Of a stretch of 64,000 nt of DNA, positions 1-9,041 are shown piece by piece; position 1 is the stretch's first letter; each line of letters opens with the position of its first letter. Position numbers and translations under genes: made by a program. The notes under the pieces were generated by a model that saw nothing but the letters and a program-made list of their open reading frames with translations, had not been told where the DNA came from and ran no database searches. Source of the DNA: Psychroserpens jangbogonensis (GTDB lineage Bacteria; Bacteroidota; Bacteroidia; Flavobacteriales; Flavobacteriaceae); assembly GCF_000797465.1 (NCBI RefSeq), contig NZ_JSWG01000009.1, positions 620,001 through 684,000 of the forward strand. The letters run 5' to 3'.

Positions 1-305
1 AAATAGAATTGGATAAGAATTTAAAATTTGAGGATCTAAAAAAGATTCAAGATGGTTTAAAGATCGAAGGAAAACTAGTTCCTGTTGAAGAAATTAGTTA
101 CATCGAAGGTGCTGCAAAATCGCAAATTGGACTTAAGATTAAAAATACAGGGAATACGATACTTCATACTATTTTTGACCATTTAAAATATGATATAATT
201 CGAGTAGATTGTGTAGCAATTGCTCATCTTACTAAAAAAGATCTACCTCGTGGTCATTGGAAGCATCTGACAGAACAAGAACTCAATACCTTGAAGATGG
301 TGTAG
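1..305 (+). CDS. C-terminal part of an RsuA/RluB-family rRNA pseudouridine synthase (5' end outside window)
   Basis: The frame is open to the left edge, so this is the last ~100 residues of a longer protein. The first possible start inside the window is a TTG at 9, but the upstream codons are also coding-like. The order of elements (LDK..L..ED...I..G..., then a hydrophobic strand, then LTKKDLPRGHWKHLTEQEL) matches the C-terminal end of RluB/RsuA-type enzymes, which isomerise specific uridines in rRNA. The usual GRNRxVRRMF segment is absent; that place reads GNTILHTIF. The catalytic Asp would lie upstream of the window. The family call rests on recalled motif similarity. Confidence 0.6.
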   Translation, partial: IELDKNLKFEDLKKIQDGLKIEGKLVPVEEISYIEGAAKSQIGLKIKNTGNTILHTIFDHLKYDIIRVDCVAIAHLTKKDLPRGHWKHLTEQELNTLKMV

Positions 306-315
306 ATTGAAGTTC

Positions 316-1329
316 TCAATTTTCAACTTTAAACGTATACGAGACAATCAAATCGTCACCAATTAAAAAGTGCGTATCATAATAACCAGTGTTGTCAAAT
401 TGGTATTCTAATGTCAAAGACAGTTCATCCAAAATAATAGATGAAGGCTTAGCGGTTATGGTTTTAAAACCATTGTCAATAATAAACGAGATTTTATTTA
501 GATCAATAGGCTCTAACAATTCATATTTGAAAGTTATCGTTTCGTTTTTCTGAATGGTATTGTTTAATTTATTTGGAGTTTGATGAATTGTTAAGTGTTT
601 ATATGCATTGCCATACAAAATGGGATTTTCTAAAAATGATTGAAATGAAGGTAGGTCACCTTCTAAAAGCATCCATTTAGGTTCAATAGGATAATGCGTA
701 AGCACAAAAAATTCTGGATTAGTGAGAAAGAGACCGTTGTTGTAATTAAACTTAAATCCGTAATTATTAGGATGTACAATTCCACTTGCCCAAGTAGGAT
801 CACTCAAATACCATTTATCATTCAGTTTTACGGCGTTCCAAGAATGATTTGGTGCATTAAAATTATCAATTGCAGTAGAACTCGTTCTGCCAAAACCATT
901 AACCATTCTACAATTAATATTTGCCAATCTTGAAAGTTCACTAACTAGGTAAGCATAGCCAGAACAAATGGTTTTTTTTCGTTTTCTAAGTTTGCTAAAT
1001 AGTTTTTTCTTGAAACTTTCATTCCAAGCGTCAAGTTTTAGGCTATCATTTTCAAACTTCTCACGTTTTTTCTTATTCTTTAAGTAAAGCCCATAATCAT
1101 TAGACACATTAGTACAGACCCATTTGTAAATCGCTCTAAAACGTTCTACATCAGTTTCTAAATTTGACGTTAGATTATGGGATAATTCAGGCAAGTTTTT
1201 GAGTCCAGCACCTTTGTAAACCAATGCCATACTATCTGCTTTTTTAAAATCAATATGATTAAAATCAGATACTTGCGCATGAGCTTGGAATGCAAATAGG
1301 AAACTTAATAAAAGTCCTAATGTTTTCAT
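316..1329 (-). CDS. Secreted transglutaminase-like protein
   Basis: A 337-residue protein with a signal peptide (residues 1-19, cleavage near AHA-Q). A transglutaminase/protease-like core follows: Cys122 in TICSGYAYL, His162 in NHSWNAV and Asp177 in YLSDPTW form the expected Cys-His-Asp triad. The ~120-residue C-terminal part looks like a beta-rich domain. Members of this fold act as cysteine proteases, amidases or cross-linkers, and the substrate here cannot be told. The ATG start is supported by the signal peptide. It lies 21 bp downstream of a CarboxypepD_reg protein on the same strand, so the two may be co-transcribed. Confidence 0.75.
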   Translation of the reverse strand: MKTLGLLLSFLFAFQAHAQVSDFNHIDFKKADSMALVYKGAGLKNLPELSHNLTSNLETDVERFRAIYKWVCTNVSNDYGLYLKNKKKREKFENDSLKLDAWNESFKKKLFSKLRKRKKTICSGYAYLVSELSRLANINCRMVNGFGRTSSTAIDNFNAPNHSWNAVKLNDKWYLSDPTWASGIVHPNNYGFKFNYNNGLFLTNPEFFVLTHYPIEPKWMLLEGDLPSFQSFLENPILYGNAYKHLTIHQTPNKLNNTIQKNETITFKYELLEPIDLNKISFIIDNGFKTITAKPSSIILDELSLTLEYQFDNTGYYDTHFLIGDDLIVSYTFKVEN

Positions 1330-1350
1330 ATAAACAAGACTATTGTACAG

Positions 1351-1788
1351 TTAAAACGAGCGTTTTGATTTGTATGGTTTATCTGAAGCTAAAGCGCCTA
1401 CAATGTCTATAGCTTCTGATACTAATTGTAGGTTTATAAAATTGGTGTCCGCTTTAATTTTAACTCTTCTCGTTTCATAGCCTAAATAGCTAAATATTAA
1501 AACATCATTAGGTTTTAATGCTTGTGGAAAAATAAATGTGCCATCAGAATCCGTTATGGCACCAACATTACTGCCTTTAAGCGCAATATTTACACCTGTT
1601 AATGGTCCGTATTCATCACTAACCATTCCTTTGACATTTATTTCAGTATTTGATGAAGTTTGCGTTTGAGCAGACAGTGAATTGAAAGTTAGCGTTGCAA
1701 TCATAAATAATCCGAATATTAGGTGTTGAATCATTCTAGACGTAATTAAGTTTGCTCTATTTTGTGTAAGTGTTACGTGTGTTTTCAT
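1351..1788 (-). CDS. Stand-alone CarboxypepD_reg-like domain protein
   Basis: A small exported protein. After a hydrophobic segment ending in SLSAQ comes a single CarboxypepD_reg-like beta-sandwich (VKGMVSDEYGPLTGVNIALKG..., GTFIFP, FSYLGYETRRV). This is the domain found at the N-terminus of Bacteroidota TonB-dependent receptors, but no plug or barrel follows here. The ATG at 1788 was chosen. In-frame starts at 1812 (ATG) and 1815 (TTG) add a basic tail, and the downstream Met in SRMIQHLIFG would give a more classical signal peptide. The role is unknown; a surface or periplasmic binding module is likely. Confidence 0.65.
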   Translation of the reverse strand: MKTHVTLTQNRANLITSRMIQHLIFGLFMIATLTFNSLSAQTQTSSNTEINVKGMVSDEYGPLTGVNIALKGSNVGAITDSDGTFIFPQALKPNDVLIFSYLGYETRRVKIKADTNFINLQLVSEAIDIVGALASDKPYKSKRSF

Positions 1789-2125
1789 AATTTTAAAGAT
1801 TATTGTTTCCATCAAATCTATGCAATGTATCTTTTGATATCAACATACTTTTAGTCATCTTATTGTTCCACTTAGTGAAACCCTCTTTTCAATGAGCCTA
1901 AGATACATTGAAATTGTAAAAACTTAATAGATTCATTGTTAATTTTATTATAATAGAATTGCTTTTTTATTGCTGTCATCTTAATAGGAAGCTGATCTGT
2001 AGTTTTTTTGTAATTGTATAAATAATTTGCTTTTGCTTAGTTATTTTTTATAATTTTAAACAAGCTATTAATAATCACATTTGGTTCTTAACCAATTAAA
2101 ATTAACCTACTAGAGAGATGAAATT
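1789..2125. other. Divergent intergenic region with a long-range inverted repeat
   Basis: There is no coding sequence in this spacer between two divergent genes. An 11-bp perfect inverted repeat (CAATGTATCTT at 1823-1833, AAGATACATTG at 1900-1910) encloses 66 nt and would lie in the 5' leader of the leftward CarboxypepD_reg gene. A second short inverted repeat, TTGGTT-CTT-AACCAA, lies at 2081-2095, ~30 bp before the rightward small acidic protein. No promoter could be assigned with confidence. Confidence 0.45.
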
Positions 2126-2437
2126 ATGGATAAAAAAGACAATTTAAAACGTGTTATAGTCGATTTTAGAAAGTTAACACCAGAAATATTAGCCTTATTG
2201 GTTGAAAAATTTCCTTATGGCTATGATGACGGTGAAATAATTTCATTTAAAAACGCAAGTAATGAGCTTATTGAAGCTGTAGAAGTTACTACAGCAGATA
2301 CTAAGTATTTAGTTAAGGTGAGTTCAAAACTTGAAATGACTATGGAAAACTATGATGAGGATGATTATGAAGAATTTGACAATGACGATCCAGAAGCCGT
2401 TCAAGATCCAGATTTAGAGAAAGAAGAAGACGATTAA
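2126..2437 (+). CDS. Small acidic conserved hypothetical protein
   Basis: A 103-residue soluble protein. The N-terminal ~70 residues look folded (RVIVDFRKLTPEILALLVEKFPYGYDDGEIISFKN), followed by a very acidic tail rich in Asp and Glu (residues ~76-103). I recall similar short proteins as conserved in Flavobacteriaceae without a known function. It has its own ATG start and is followed at once by a good intrinsic terminator, so it is probably monocistronic. The acidic tail could bind basic partners or metals; that is speculation. Confidence 0.6.
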   Translation: MDKKDNLKRVIVDFRKLTPEILALLVEKFPYGYDDGEIISFKNASNELIEAVEVTTADTKYLVKVSSKLEMTMENYDEDDYEEFDNDDPEAVQDPDLEKEEDD

Positions 2438-2460
2438 TGTCATTTAATATAATTAAGAAG

Positions 2461-2485
2461 CCAGCTCAAAAGAGTTGGTTTTTTT
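2461..2485 (+). terminator. Intrinsic terminator of the small acidic protein gene
   Basis: The stem is CCAGCTC / GAGTTGG with an AAAA loop (2461-2478), followed by seven T on the + strand. It lies 23 bp after the stop codon at 2437 and just before the end of the convergent gene. Confidence 0.8.
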
Positions 2486-3845
2486 ATTTGTGCTTTACAC
2501 GTTTCTGAATAAACAATTCCCAAATAAGAACAGCATAGACAACAATATATTCGATGGCAATAATCCAAAGGTTTTCAGATTTATCAGCTTTATTAAGGTT
2601 GATATAAGCCAAATAACTTAGTATAATTACAAAACTCCATACCAAAGGAAATCTATAATTAGTAAATACACTTAAAATTAAAAGTGTAGCTATATACCAA
2701 GGATGAACAGTTGTGCTTAAAAACAAATAAAAGGAAAATGCGAAAAGCATATGTGTAATGAGAATTTGCGTATTCATTCTCTTTTTAGATAAAGCCAATC
2801 CTATTATAAACAGCAAAACTAAAACAGGTAACGCTTTTCCAATAATTGCAATTTCATTATAGCCTCTAAAAAGAAAGCCTATCTCTCGAGCTATGTAATA
2901 CACACTTGCATTAAACTCGAAATTCTGAAACCAAAGTCCAACGGTTTGAGCATAATTATTTATAAATTCTGAATCATAGAAAGGAGCGAATAGGATTAGG
3001 GTTGTAATGCCAATCAACGCATAAAACGAAATTAATTTTTTTAAATCGATAGTTTGAGAGGTTTCCTTTTTAAAGTATCGAAAGAGCAGAGGTAAAAGTA
3101 ATAGCGGAATTAATTTCACGGAAATGGATAAAGCAAAAATAACAGCTGCCCATTTCCATTTTCCTGAATGTAAAAGATATAAACTCCATACTAAGAAGAA
3201 GATCATAACACCTTCAAAATGAAGATTCCCTGTCAATTCAATAATAATAAACGGATTGAGAATATACCAAAAAATGTTTTTTACAGGAATATTAAGCTTT
3301 TCTAGCAAACGTTTTCCGAAGACTAACGTACCAAAATCTGCCGCAATAATTAGTAATCTTAATACAATAGCAGATCCTAAAATACTATGCCCAGAAAATA
3401 GTCCTGCTATTACAAAACACAATTGGTTAATTGGAGGATAATTGGTGAAGTGACTGCCGTTTAATTGTCCCATTCCTGCATATAACTCTTTAGCTTGAGC
3501 AATTGGAAACTCATGAGTTTGCATAAAAGATTGAGGAGTAGATAAATAAGGGTTTAAACCCTCTAAAATCATTCGACCATCCCAAATAAAGCGATAGAAA
3601 TCCTGAGATAAATTCGGAATCGCCAGAATAAAAACTGCTCGAAATAGAAACGCAATAGCTGTTAGGTATTTGATGTTGCTTTTAGCGAGCTTTAGTATTA
3701 AGAGGAATGCAAACCAAAGCGCACAATAAAACGTTATAAGCTTAGTGTATTCTGTTCTAATTAAATCATAAGCAAAAAGCCAATAGAAAAAAAAGCTAAC
3801 AAATGTGAGCAACAAAGGAACTTTATAAAGTTTCCAGATCTGCAT
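2484..3845 (-). CDS. GT-C type membrane mannosyltransferase-like protein
   Basis: About 453 residues with roughly 11-12 membrane segments. The first large loop carries DFYRFIWDGRMILEGLNPY, the D..RY.WDGR...G.NPY signature of polyprenol-phosphate-dependent GT-C (GT87/MptA-like) hexosyltransferases. Such enzymes use a lipid-linked sugar and act on the outer face of the membrane. The start was taken as the ATG at 3845 (a GTG lies directly before it). It overlaps the stop of the upstream CesA-like gene by one base (TGATG), implying translational coupling. It is the last gene of a five-gene operon with two GT2 enzymes and a redox pair. The acceptor is unknown. Confidence 0.7.
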   Translation of the reverse strand: MQIWKLYKVPLLLTFVSFFFYWLFAYDLIRTEYTKLITFYCALWFAFLLILKLAKSNIKYLTAIAFLFRAVFILAIPNLSQDFYRFIWDGRMILEGLNPYLSTPQSFMQTHEFPIAQAKELYAGMGQLNGSHFTNYPPINQLCFVIAGLFSGHSILGSAIVLRLLIIAADFGTLVFGKRLLEKLNIPVKNIFWYILNPFIIIELTGNLHFEGVMIFFLVWSLYLLHSGKWKWAAVIFALSISVKLIPLLLLPLLFRYFKKETSQTIDLKKLISFYALIGITTLILFAPFYDSEFINNYAQTVGLWFQNFEFNASVYYIAREIGFLFRGYNEIAIIGKALPVLVLLFIIGLALSKKRMNTQILITHMLFAFSFYLFLSTTVHPWYIATLLILSVFTNYRFPLVWSFVIILSYLAYINLNKADKSENLWIIAIEYIVVYAVLIWELFIQKRVKHK

Positions 3846-5335
3846 CACATTTTAGAGGATATGGATTTGAAGAATACATAACCAAAACCTAAGAACAACA
3901 TTAAGTGAAATGGGAACAAACCGAAATCACCACCTTGATCTCCTACAACAAATGCACTATATAAACCAAAAGCAAAATAAAGCATAAGAATACCTTCTAA
4001 AACAACGTGAGGAGATATTTTTTTCTTGAGATATTTATTCCCTTTCCAAGAATCTTTTATTGTACTAATATTAAATTTTGGAGTCCGAACAAACTCACTT
4101 CGTTTTCCCATATGACCTTCTAAAACAGCAATGGAGTTATGAAGCGAAAAGCCCATCGCAATGGAGAAAAATGTAAAAAACATGCCTACATAGCTAAAGA
4201 AATTTTTAAAGCCACTACCATATATTTGCTTATACATAAACCAATAGCAGATAAAGAAGATAACTGTACTCATTACGAAAAAACTCATAAAGTAAAAGTA
4301 GAAACGTAAGTGTGTATATTCATTTTTGATATACAGCATTGGAATGCTCAGCACTGCAACAATAAAAACATTCAAAAACATCGTGCTATTTAATAAATGC
4401 AGTAAGCCATGAATTTTAGTTTTGGTAGAAATATTTTTGGATGTAACAACCCGTTTCAGCATTTTTCTGAAATTCTCAGCACCTCCTTTATTCCAACGAA
4501 ATTGTTGAGAACGCGCAGCACTAATAACGACTGGTAATTCAGCTGGTGTTTCAACATCTTCGAGATATTTGAATTTCCAGTTTTTAAGTTGTGCTCTATA
4601 ACTTAAATCTAAATCTTCAGTTAACGTATCTCCTTCCCAATTTCCAGCATCAATAATGCACTCTTTTCTCCAAATACCTGCAGTACCATTAAAATTGATG
4701 AAGTGCCCTTTGCTATTGCGTCCAACTTGCTCAAGCGTAAAGTGTGCATCTAAAGCAAAGGCTTGAATTTTAGTAAGGATCGAATAGTTTCTATTAATAT
4801 GACTCCATCGTGTTTGGACAACACCAATAAGTTCATCTTTAAAATAAGGAATCGTTCGTTTTAACCAATTTGGTTGTGGTAAAAAATCGGCATCAAAAAT
4901 GGCGATAAATTCGCCTTTTGCAATTTTTAAGCCTTCTTTTAAGGCGCCAGCTTTAAAACCTGTTCTATCAGTTCTGGTAATGTGCTTGATGTCAAGACCT
5001 GTAGTTTTAATTTTTTCTATATGAAGACGTGTCGTTTCTATAGTTTCATCTGTGGAATCATCTAGGACTTGAATTTCCAGTTTGTCTATTGGATATTCCA
5101 TAAGTGCAATGTTTTCAAGCAGACGATCCATAACGTACATTTCGTTAAAGACTGGAAGTTGTATGGTAACATAAGGGACTTCTTCTGGTTTAGATAAATC
5201 AAAAGTTTCACAATCCTTATTAGTCTTTTTTGAAGAAAGGTAATTATAAAGCAAGTTGAGCTGAGCTAGAGAATACATGAAAATCAGTACAATAGCAATG
5301 GTGTAAATGACAATTATTGTCGTTTCAAGGATCAT
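3845..5335 (-). CDS. Cellulose-synthase-like processive GT2 glycosyltransferase
   Basis: A 496-residue membrane glycosyltransferase. One N-terminal helix (7-29) is followed by a GT-A domain with the family's key residues: LDDSTDE (91-97), FDADF (147-151), TEDLD (239-243) and QQFRW (277-281), that is D, DxD, D and Q(Q/R)xRW. Four or more helices follow in the C-terminal half. It resembles CesA/CsbB-like beta-glycan or glucosyltransferases of Bacteroidota. It overlaps the upstream GT2 gene by 4 bp (ATGA), so the pair is tightly coupled. The product could be a glycolipid or a polysaccharide. Confidence 0.8.
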   Translation of the reverse strand: MILETTIIVIYTIAIVLIFMYSLAQLNLLYNYLSSKKTNKDCETFDLSKPEEVPYVTIQLPVFNEMYVMDRLLENIALMEYPIDKLEIQVLDDSTDETIETTRLHIEKIKTTGLDIKHITRTDRTGFKAGALKEGLKIAKGEFIAIFDADFLPQPNWLKRTIPYFKDELIGVVQTRWSHINRNYSILTKIQAFALDAHFTLEQVGRNSKGHFINFNGTAGIWRKECIIDAGNWEGDTLTEDLDLSYRAQLKNWKFKYLEDVETPAELPVVISAARSQQFRWNKGGAENFRKMLKRVVTSKNISTKTKIHGLLHLLNSTMFLNVFIVAVLSIPMLYIKNEYTHLRFYFYFMSFFVMSTVIFFICYWFMYKQIYGSGFKNFFSYVGMFFTFFSIAMGFSLHNSIAVLEGHMGKRSEFVRTPKFNISTIKDSWKGNKYLKKKISPHVVLEGILMLYFAFGLYSAFVVGDQGGDFGLFPFHLMLFLGFGYVFFKSISSKM

Positions 5336-6024
5336 TTTTTAAAACTGTATTTAAAAATCCAACCTAAGATTTTTACGCCTGCAAATATAGCACCTTTTAC
5401 GGTACCTGAAACTTTTGACACGCCTATTCTATTTCTATAGTTTACAGGTATTTCAGCATAACTTAATTTTTGTTTTAGAACTTTTAATTGCATCTCAACA
5501 GTCCAACCATAAGTTTTATCTTCCATTTTTAAGTTGAGAAGTTTATCATATTTGATAGCTCTAAAAGGTCCTAAATCTGTAAATTTAGCTCTAAAGAATA
5601 AAGTCATTAATGTGGTAGCAAGCCAATTTCCAAATATTTGTGGAATTGTCATCGACCCTTTTTCTCTCAAACCTTTTACTCTTGCTCCAATAACAAAATC
5701 AATATTGTCTTCAATAATTGGTTTTACAATCTTGATTAATTCTTCAGGATAATCACTATAGTCACCATCAAGGAATACAATAATGTCTGGTTTTTCAGCT
5801 TGATTAGAGATGTAATTCATTCCCTTCAAACAGGCATAGCCATATCCTTTATTATTTTCAATAAGAACCGTTGCTCCAGCATTTTTCGCATTAATTTCTG
5901 TATCATCATTGGAGTTATTGCTTACTACAATAATTTCATTTACAATATCTGGAATGTCTTTAACGACATGTGCTATAGAATCTGCTTCGTTGTATGCAGG
6001 AATAATAACTTTTATACTGGGCAT
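5332..6024 (-). CDS. GT2 dolichol-phosphate-mannose-synthase-like glycosyltransferase
   Basis: About 230 residues forming one GT-A domain: IPAYNEADSIAHVV near the N-terminus, VVSNNSNDDT, and the metal-binding DGDYSDYPEEL. No C-terminal membrane anchor is obvious apart from a hydrophobic end. The family makes polyprenyl-phosphate sugars, which would supply the GT-C enzyme two genes downstream. The start was placed at ATG 6024 (MPSIKV); the longer frame begins with a TTG at 6045. There is a 33-bp gap to the polyferredoxin gene upstream, and it shares ATGA with the gene downstream. Confidence 0.75.
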   Translation of the reverse strand: MPSIKVIIPAYNEADSIAHVVKDIPDIVNEIIVVSNNSNDDTEINAKNAGATVLIENNKGYGYACLKGMNYISNQAEKPDIIVFLDGDYSDYPEELIKIVKPIIEDNIDFVIGARVKGLREKGSMTIPQIFGNWLATTLMTLFFRAKFTDLGPFRAIKYDKLLNLKMEDKTYGWTVEMQLKVLKQKLSYAEIPVNYRNRIGVSKVSGTVKGAIFAGVKILGWIFKYSFKK

Positions 6025-6057
6025 TGAGTTAGTTTGAAGGTGCAAAAATACAATATC

Positions 6058-7647
6058 TTATTTTTCGTTTACTAGTTCCATTAAATCGACATCATTTCCT
6101 AGAAGAATTTCAGTCGGATTAATTCGTCCATTCATACTATCATTCTCTAATTTTAACACACCTCTTGGGCAAACAGCAGAACAAATTCCGCAGCCTACAC
6201 AACTTGAGCGCACAATGTTTTCGCCTTTTTGAGCATAATGACGTACATCAATTCCCATTTCGCAACTGTTAGAGCAATTTCCGCATGAAATACATTGACC
6301 ACCATTTGTTGTAATTCTAAATTTAGAAAACAGACGTTGTTGGAAACCTAAAATAGCTGCCATTGGACATCCAAAACGACACCAAGATCTGCTACCTAAA
6401 ATCGGATAAAAACCTGTCCCAATGACACCTGAGAATATAGAGCCAATATAAATTCCGTAAGCAGAACGCAATGCTCCTGCTTTCACATAGAAGACATGTT
6501 CTGTAGTGCCAGTAAAATGCATGGTTACTAACAAAATTATTACAGCAAATAAACCTATCGCACCATATTTTACATCTTTCCCAAGTTCATGTCTTTTAAA
6601 AATCATGATTCCAGCAAATACGATTGTTAAAAAACCAATTACTAGACTTATGAATACACCTTTTGTAAGCCAAAAATCATTACTGTCATATCCTAAATAG
6701 GTATACACCATTGCTGTTGTCATTACCACAGAAAACACTAAAACAAGGTGAATTAACCAACGTTCTATTTTCCATGCAGACATTTTTTTAGATGATAATT
6801 GTCTGAATGAATCTCCAGCTGTTTCTGCTAGTCCACCACAACCACAAACCCAAGAACAATACCAACGTTTTCCAAATTTATAAGTTAAGATTGGAGAAAT
6901 GACAAAGATTGTAATGATACCAAAAAGGATTAGAGCTAATCCAATATTTCCATTTGATAGAAACCCACTTACTGACCATTCATCAAAAATATAATAGTTA
7001 AGTGGCCACATAGATTTTAAATCGTAGTATGGTAAATCGTTATTCATAACATACATGAATTCAGGAATCAAGAAGGCAAAACCCAATTGAAAAAACATAA
7101 CTGAGATTGTACGGATTTGTTGATAACGATTGTGTCTGTATTTGAGTATAAATTTATACCCAAATGCCAAAATAGCAATTGTATAAAGGGTTCCGTAAAC
7201 AAACCACTGACTGGCATTTCGCCCACTTAAAAGTTGACTAAGAGGATCAAATAAACTAATTAATCCAGTATTTGCTGCTCCATCAACTCCTAAACCTAAA
7301 TATTGTGGGTAAAAATAAAGAACTATATAAAAAGACGTCAGAATAACACCTACTAACCAACCCCAAACACCACGTGATGAAATAGATTTGAACCAAACAC
7401 CATCGTTTTTAATACCTTCTAATTTTGTCAAGTAGGCTTCTCTAGAATAGATAATAGTTCCAATACTTACCATACCTAATGCTAGCGTTAAGAAAACGCC
7501 TTGGTTAGGGAAATTTGTATTAAAAAGTGCTAAAGCTAGAATTAGTAAACCTACAATTCCGGTAGCCAAAGCAACTTTTTGTTTAGTTGTAATGTTTATA
7601 GCATCAGGTTTTGCCAAAGACATGCTATGATTTATTTTGTTACTCAT
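6058..7647 (-). CDS. NapH/NosR-like membrane polyferredoxin (4Fe-4S)
   Basis: A 529-residue integral membrane iron-sulfur protein. About ten hydrophobic segments carry two Cys-rich loops typical of NosR/NapH/RdxA C-terminal regions (CSWVCGCGG and SWCRFGCPMAAILG). The C-terminus holds two ferredoxin clusters (CISCGNCSNSCEMGI and CVGCGICSAVCPRGV). Such proteins pass electrons across or along the membrane to a periplasmic or cytoplasmic acceptor. It starts 2 bp after the FAD oxidoreductase stop, and the two are likely partners. No nitrous-oxide or nitrate reductase genes are near, so the electron acceptor is open. Confidence 0.8.
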   Translation of the reverse strand: MSNKINHSMSLAKPDAINITTKQKVALATGIVGLLILALALFNTNFPNQGVFLTLALGMVSIGTIIYSREAYLTKLEGIKNDGVWFKSISSRGVWGWLVGVILTSFYIVLYFYPQYLGLGVDGAANTGLISLFDPLSQLLSGRNASQWFVYGTLYTIAILAFGYKFILKYRHNRYQQIRTISVMFFQLGFAFLIPEFMYVMNNDLPYYDLKSMWPLNYYIFDEWSVSGFLSNGNIGLALILFGIITIFVISPILTYKFGKRWYCSWVCGCGGLAETAGDSFRQLSSKKMSAWKIERWLIHLVLVFSVVMTTAMVYTYLGYDSNDFWLTKGVFISLVIGFLTIVFAGIMIFKRHELGKDVKYGAIGLFAVIILLVTMHFTGTTEHVFYVKAGALRSAYGIYIGSIFSGVIGTGFYPILGSRSWCRFGCPMAAILGFQQRLFSKFRITTNGGQCISCGNCSNSCEMGIDVRHYAQKGENIVRSSCVGCGICSAVCPRGVLKLENDSMNGRINPTEILLGNDVDLMELVNEK

Positions 7648-7649
7648 GG

Positions 7650-8948
7650 TTATGCAGTTTGTAATTGTTTATTATAAGCGGATAAGATTTCAGCTTCATA
7701 GTGCTTGTAGAATTCTGGATCAAAATTGGCTTCAGAAAGATGATTCATAACATAATCAACATCTCGTTTTTCTGTTAGCCAAGTATCAAATGTTTCATGG
7801 CGCATCCTAATTCCGAAGGTATTAATCCCTATAAACTCATTTGTATCTTTATTATAACCTACTGTTAGGCATTTGGTGTCATCTTCATGTTTCCAATGGA
7901 AATGTGTTTCATTTTCCTTTGGTTTCGCCCAAACCCATCCATAGGTTTGATATTCTATATCTAAAAACTTAGCTGAATTAAACCAATGACCTGGTTTGTA
8001 TTCTCTGCGCTTATCACAAATTGTTTGTGCTAATGTTTCTCCCATCATGCGACCTGTATACCAAACGGCTTCTATAGGTCTACGGTTACCAATGGCTTCA
8101 TGCTGTTCTGCACAATCTCCAATAGCATACACATCAGGAATATTAGTTTCAAGAAAACGATTGACTTTAATACCTCTTCCAGTTTCTATTTTTGATGACT
8201 TAACAAAATCTATGTTTGGTGAAACACCAGCTGTTAAGCCAACAACATTACAAGGAATTTCTTCACCAGTTTCTTCAATTACGACTGATTTTACCTTTCC
8301 GTTTTCATCAGACTTTATCTCCTTTAAATTAGTAGATAATCGCAAATCTATGTGGTGGTTTTTAATATGACGATTAATCATTTGACTTTCGCCTTCAGGT
8401 AAAACACCATTCCAAAAACTTGATTCACGGACTAAAAAAGTCACAGGAATACTTCTTGAGTTTAGCATTTCTGCAAGTTCAATACCAATAAGTCCACCAC
8501 CAACAATCACAGCTCTTTTGCAGACTTCTTTGTTTGGAGCATGTACTTCTAAATTATCTAAATCTTGTTTATGGTACATTCCCATTACACCTTTAAGGTC
8601 CTGTCCTGGCCATCCAAATTTGTTTGGCTTACTACCTGTTGCAATAATTAATTTATCGTAATTAAGATGTGAGCCATTCGCAAGTCTTAAAGATTTATTG
8701 TCGGTATCAATGGCTTCAACATATGCATTAAGTAATTCTATTCTATTTTTCTCCCAGAACCAATTCTCATAAGGTTGTGTGTGTTCAAATTTCATATGTC
8801 CCATATAAATATACATGAGTGCAGTTCTAGAAAAGAAGTAATCGGTTTCTGCAGATATGATTGTGATTTTTTTATCGGAAAGTTTTCTAATATGCCTTGC
8901 TAAAGTGACACCAGAAATTCCATTTCCAATTATAACGATATTATTCAT
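7650..8948 (-). CDS. FAD-dependent NAD(P)H oxidoreductase (class I pyridine nucleotide-disulfide type)
   Basis: 432 residues with two Rossmann motifs: IIGNGISGVTLARHI at the N-terminus for FAD and IVGGGLIGIELAEML (near 145) for NAD(P)H. The FAD-binding VYAIGDCAEQ follows near 275, and a ~110-residue C-terminal extension holds several Trp. The fold is that of rubredoxin/ferredoxin reductases and nitrite reductase-like NAD(P)/FAD proteins. It is the first gene of the leftward five-gene operon and lies 2 bp before the polyferredoxin, to which it may feed electrons. I recall similar FAD oxidoreductases near arsenosugar genes, but the substrate is not shown by the sequence. Confidence 0.8.
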   Translation of the reverse strand: MNNIVIIGNGISGVTLARHIRKLSDKKITIISAETDYFFSRTALMYIYMGHMKFEHTQPYENWFWEKNRIELLNAYVEAIDTDNKSLRLANGSHLNYDKLIIATGSKPNKFGWPGQDLKGVMGMYHKQDLDNLEVHAPNKEVCKRAVIVGGGLIGIELAEMLNSRSIPVTFLVRESSFWNGVLPEGESQMINRHIKNHHIDLRLSTNLKEIKSDENGKVKSVVIEETGEEIPCNVVGLTAGVSPNIDFVKSSKIETGRGIKVNRFLETNIPDVYAIGDCAEQHEAIGNRRPIEAVWYTGRMMGETLAQTICDKRREYKPGHWFNSAKFLDIEYQTYGWVWAKPKENETHFHWKHEDDTKCLTVGYNKDTNEFIGINTFGIRMRHETFDTWLTEKRDVDYVMNHLSEANFDPEFYKHYEAEILSAYNKQLQTA

Positions 8949-8976
8949 AGGATTGAATTAGTTGAATCTTTTGTCG

Positions 8977-8995
8977 AAGGTTTTGTTAAAACCTT
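8977..8995. promoter_or_regulatory. Inverted repeat in the divergent promoter region
   Basis: AAGGTTTT-GTT-AAAACCTT, 8-bp arms, lies between the starts of the divergent FAD oxidoreductase (8948) and GH113-like (9042) genes. It could be an operator shared by both, or a small leader hairpin. Confidence 0.35.
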
Positions 8996-9041
8996 AAACG
9001 CTATTAGCTTTTTGTTTAAATTTAAAGATTAAATATTTGGT

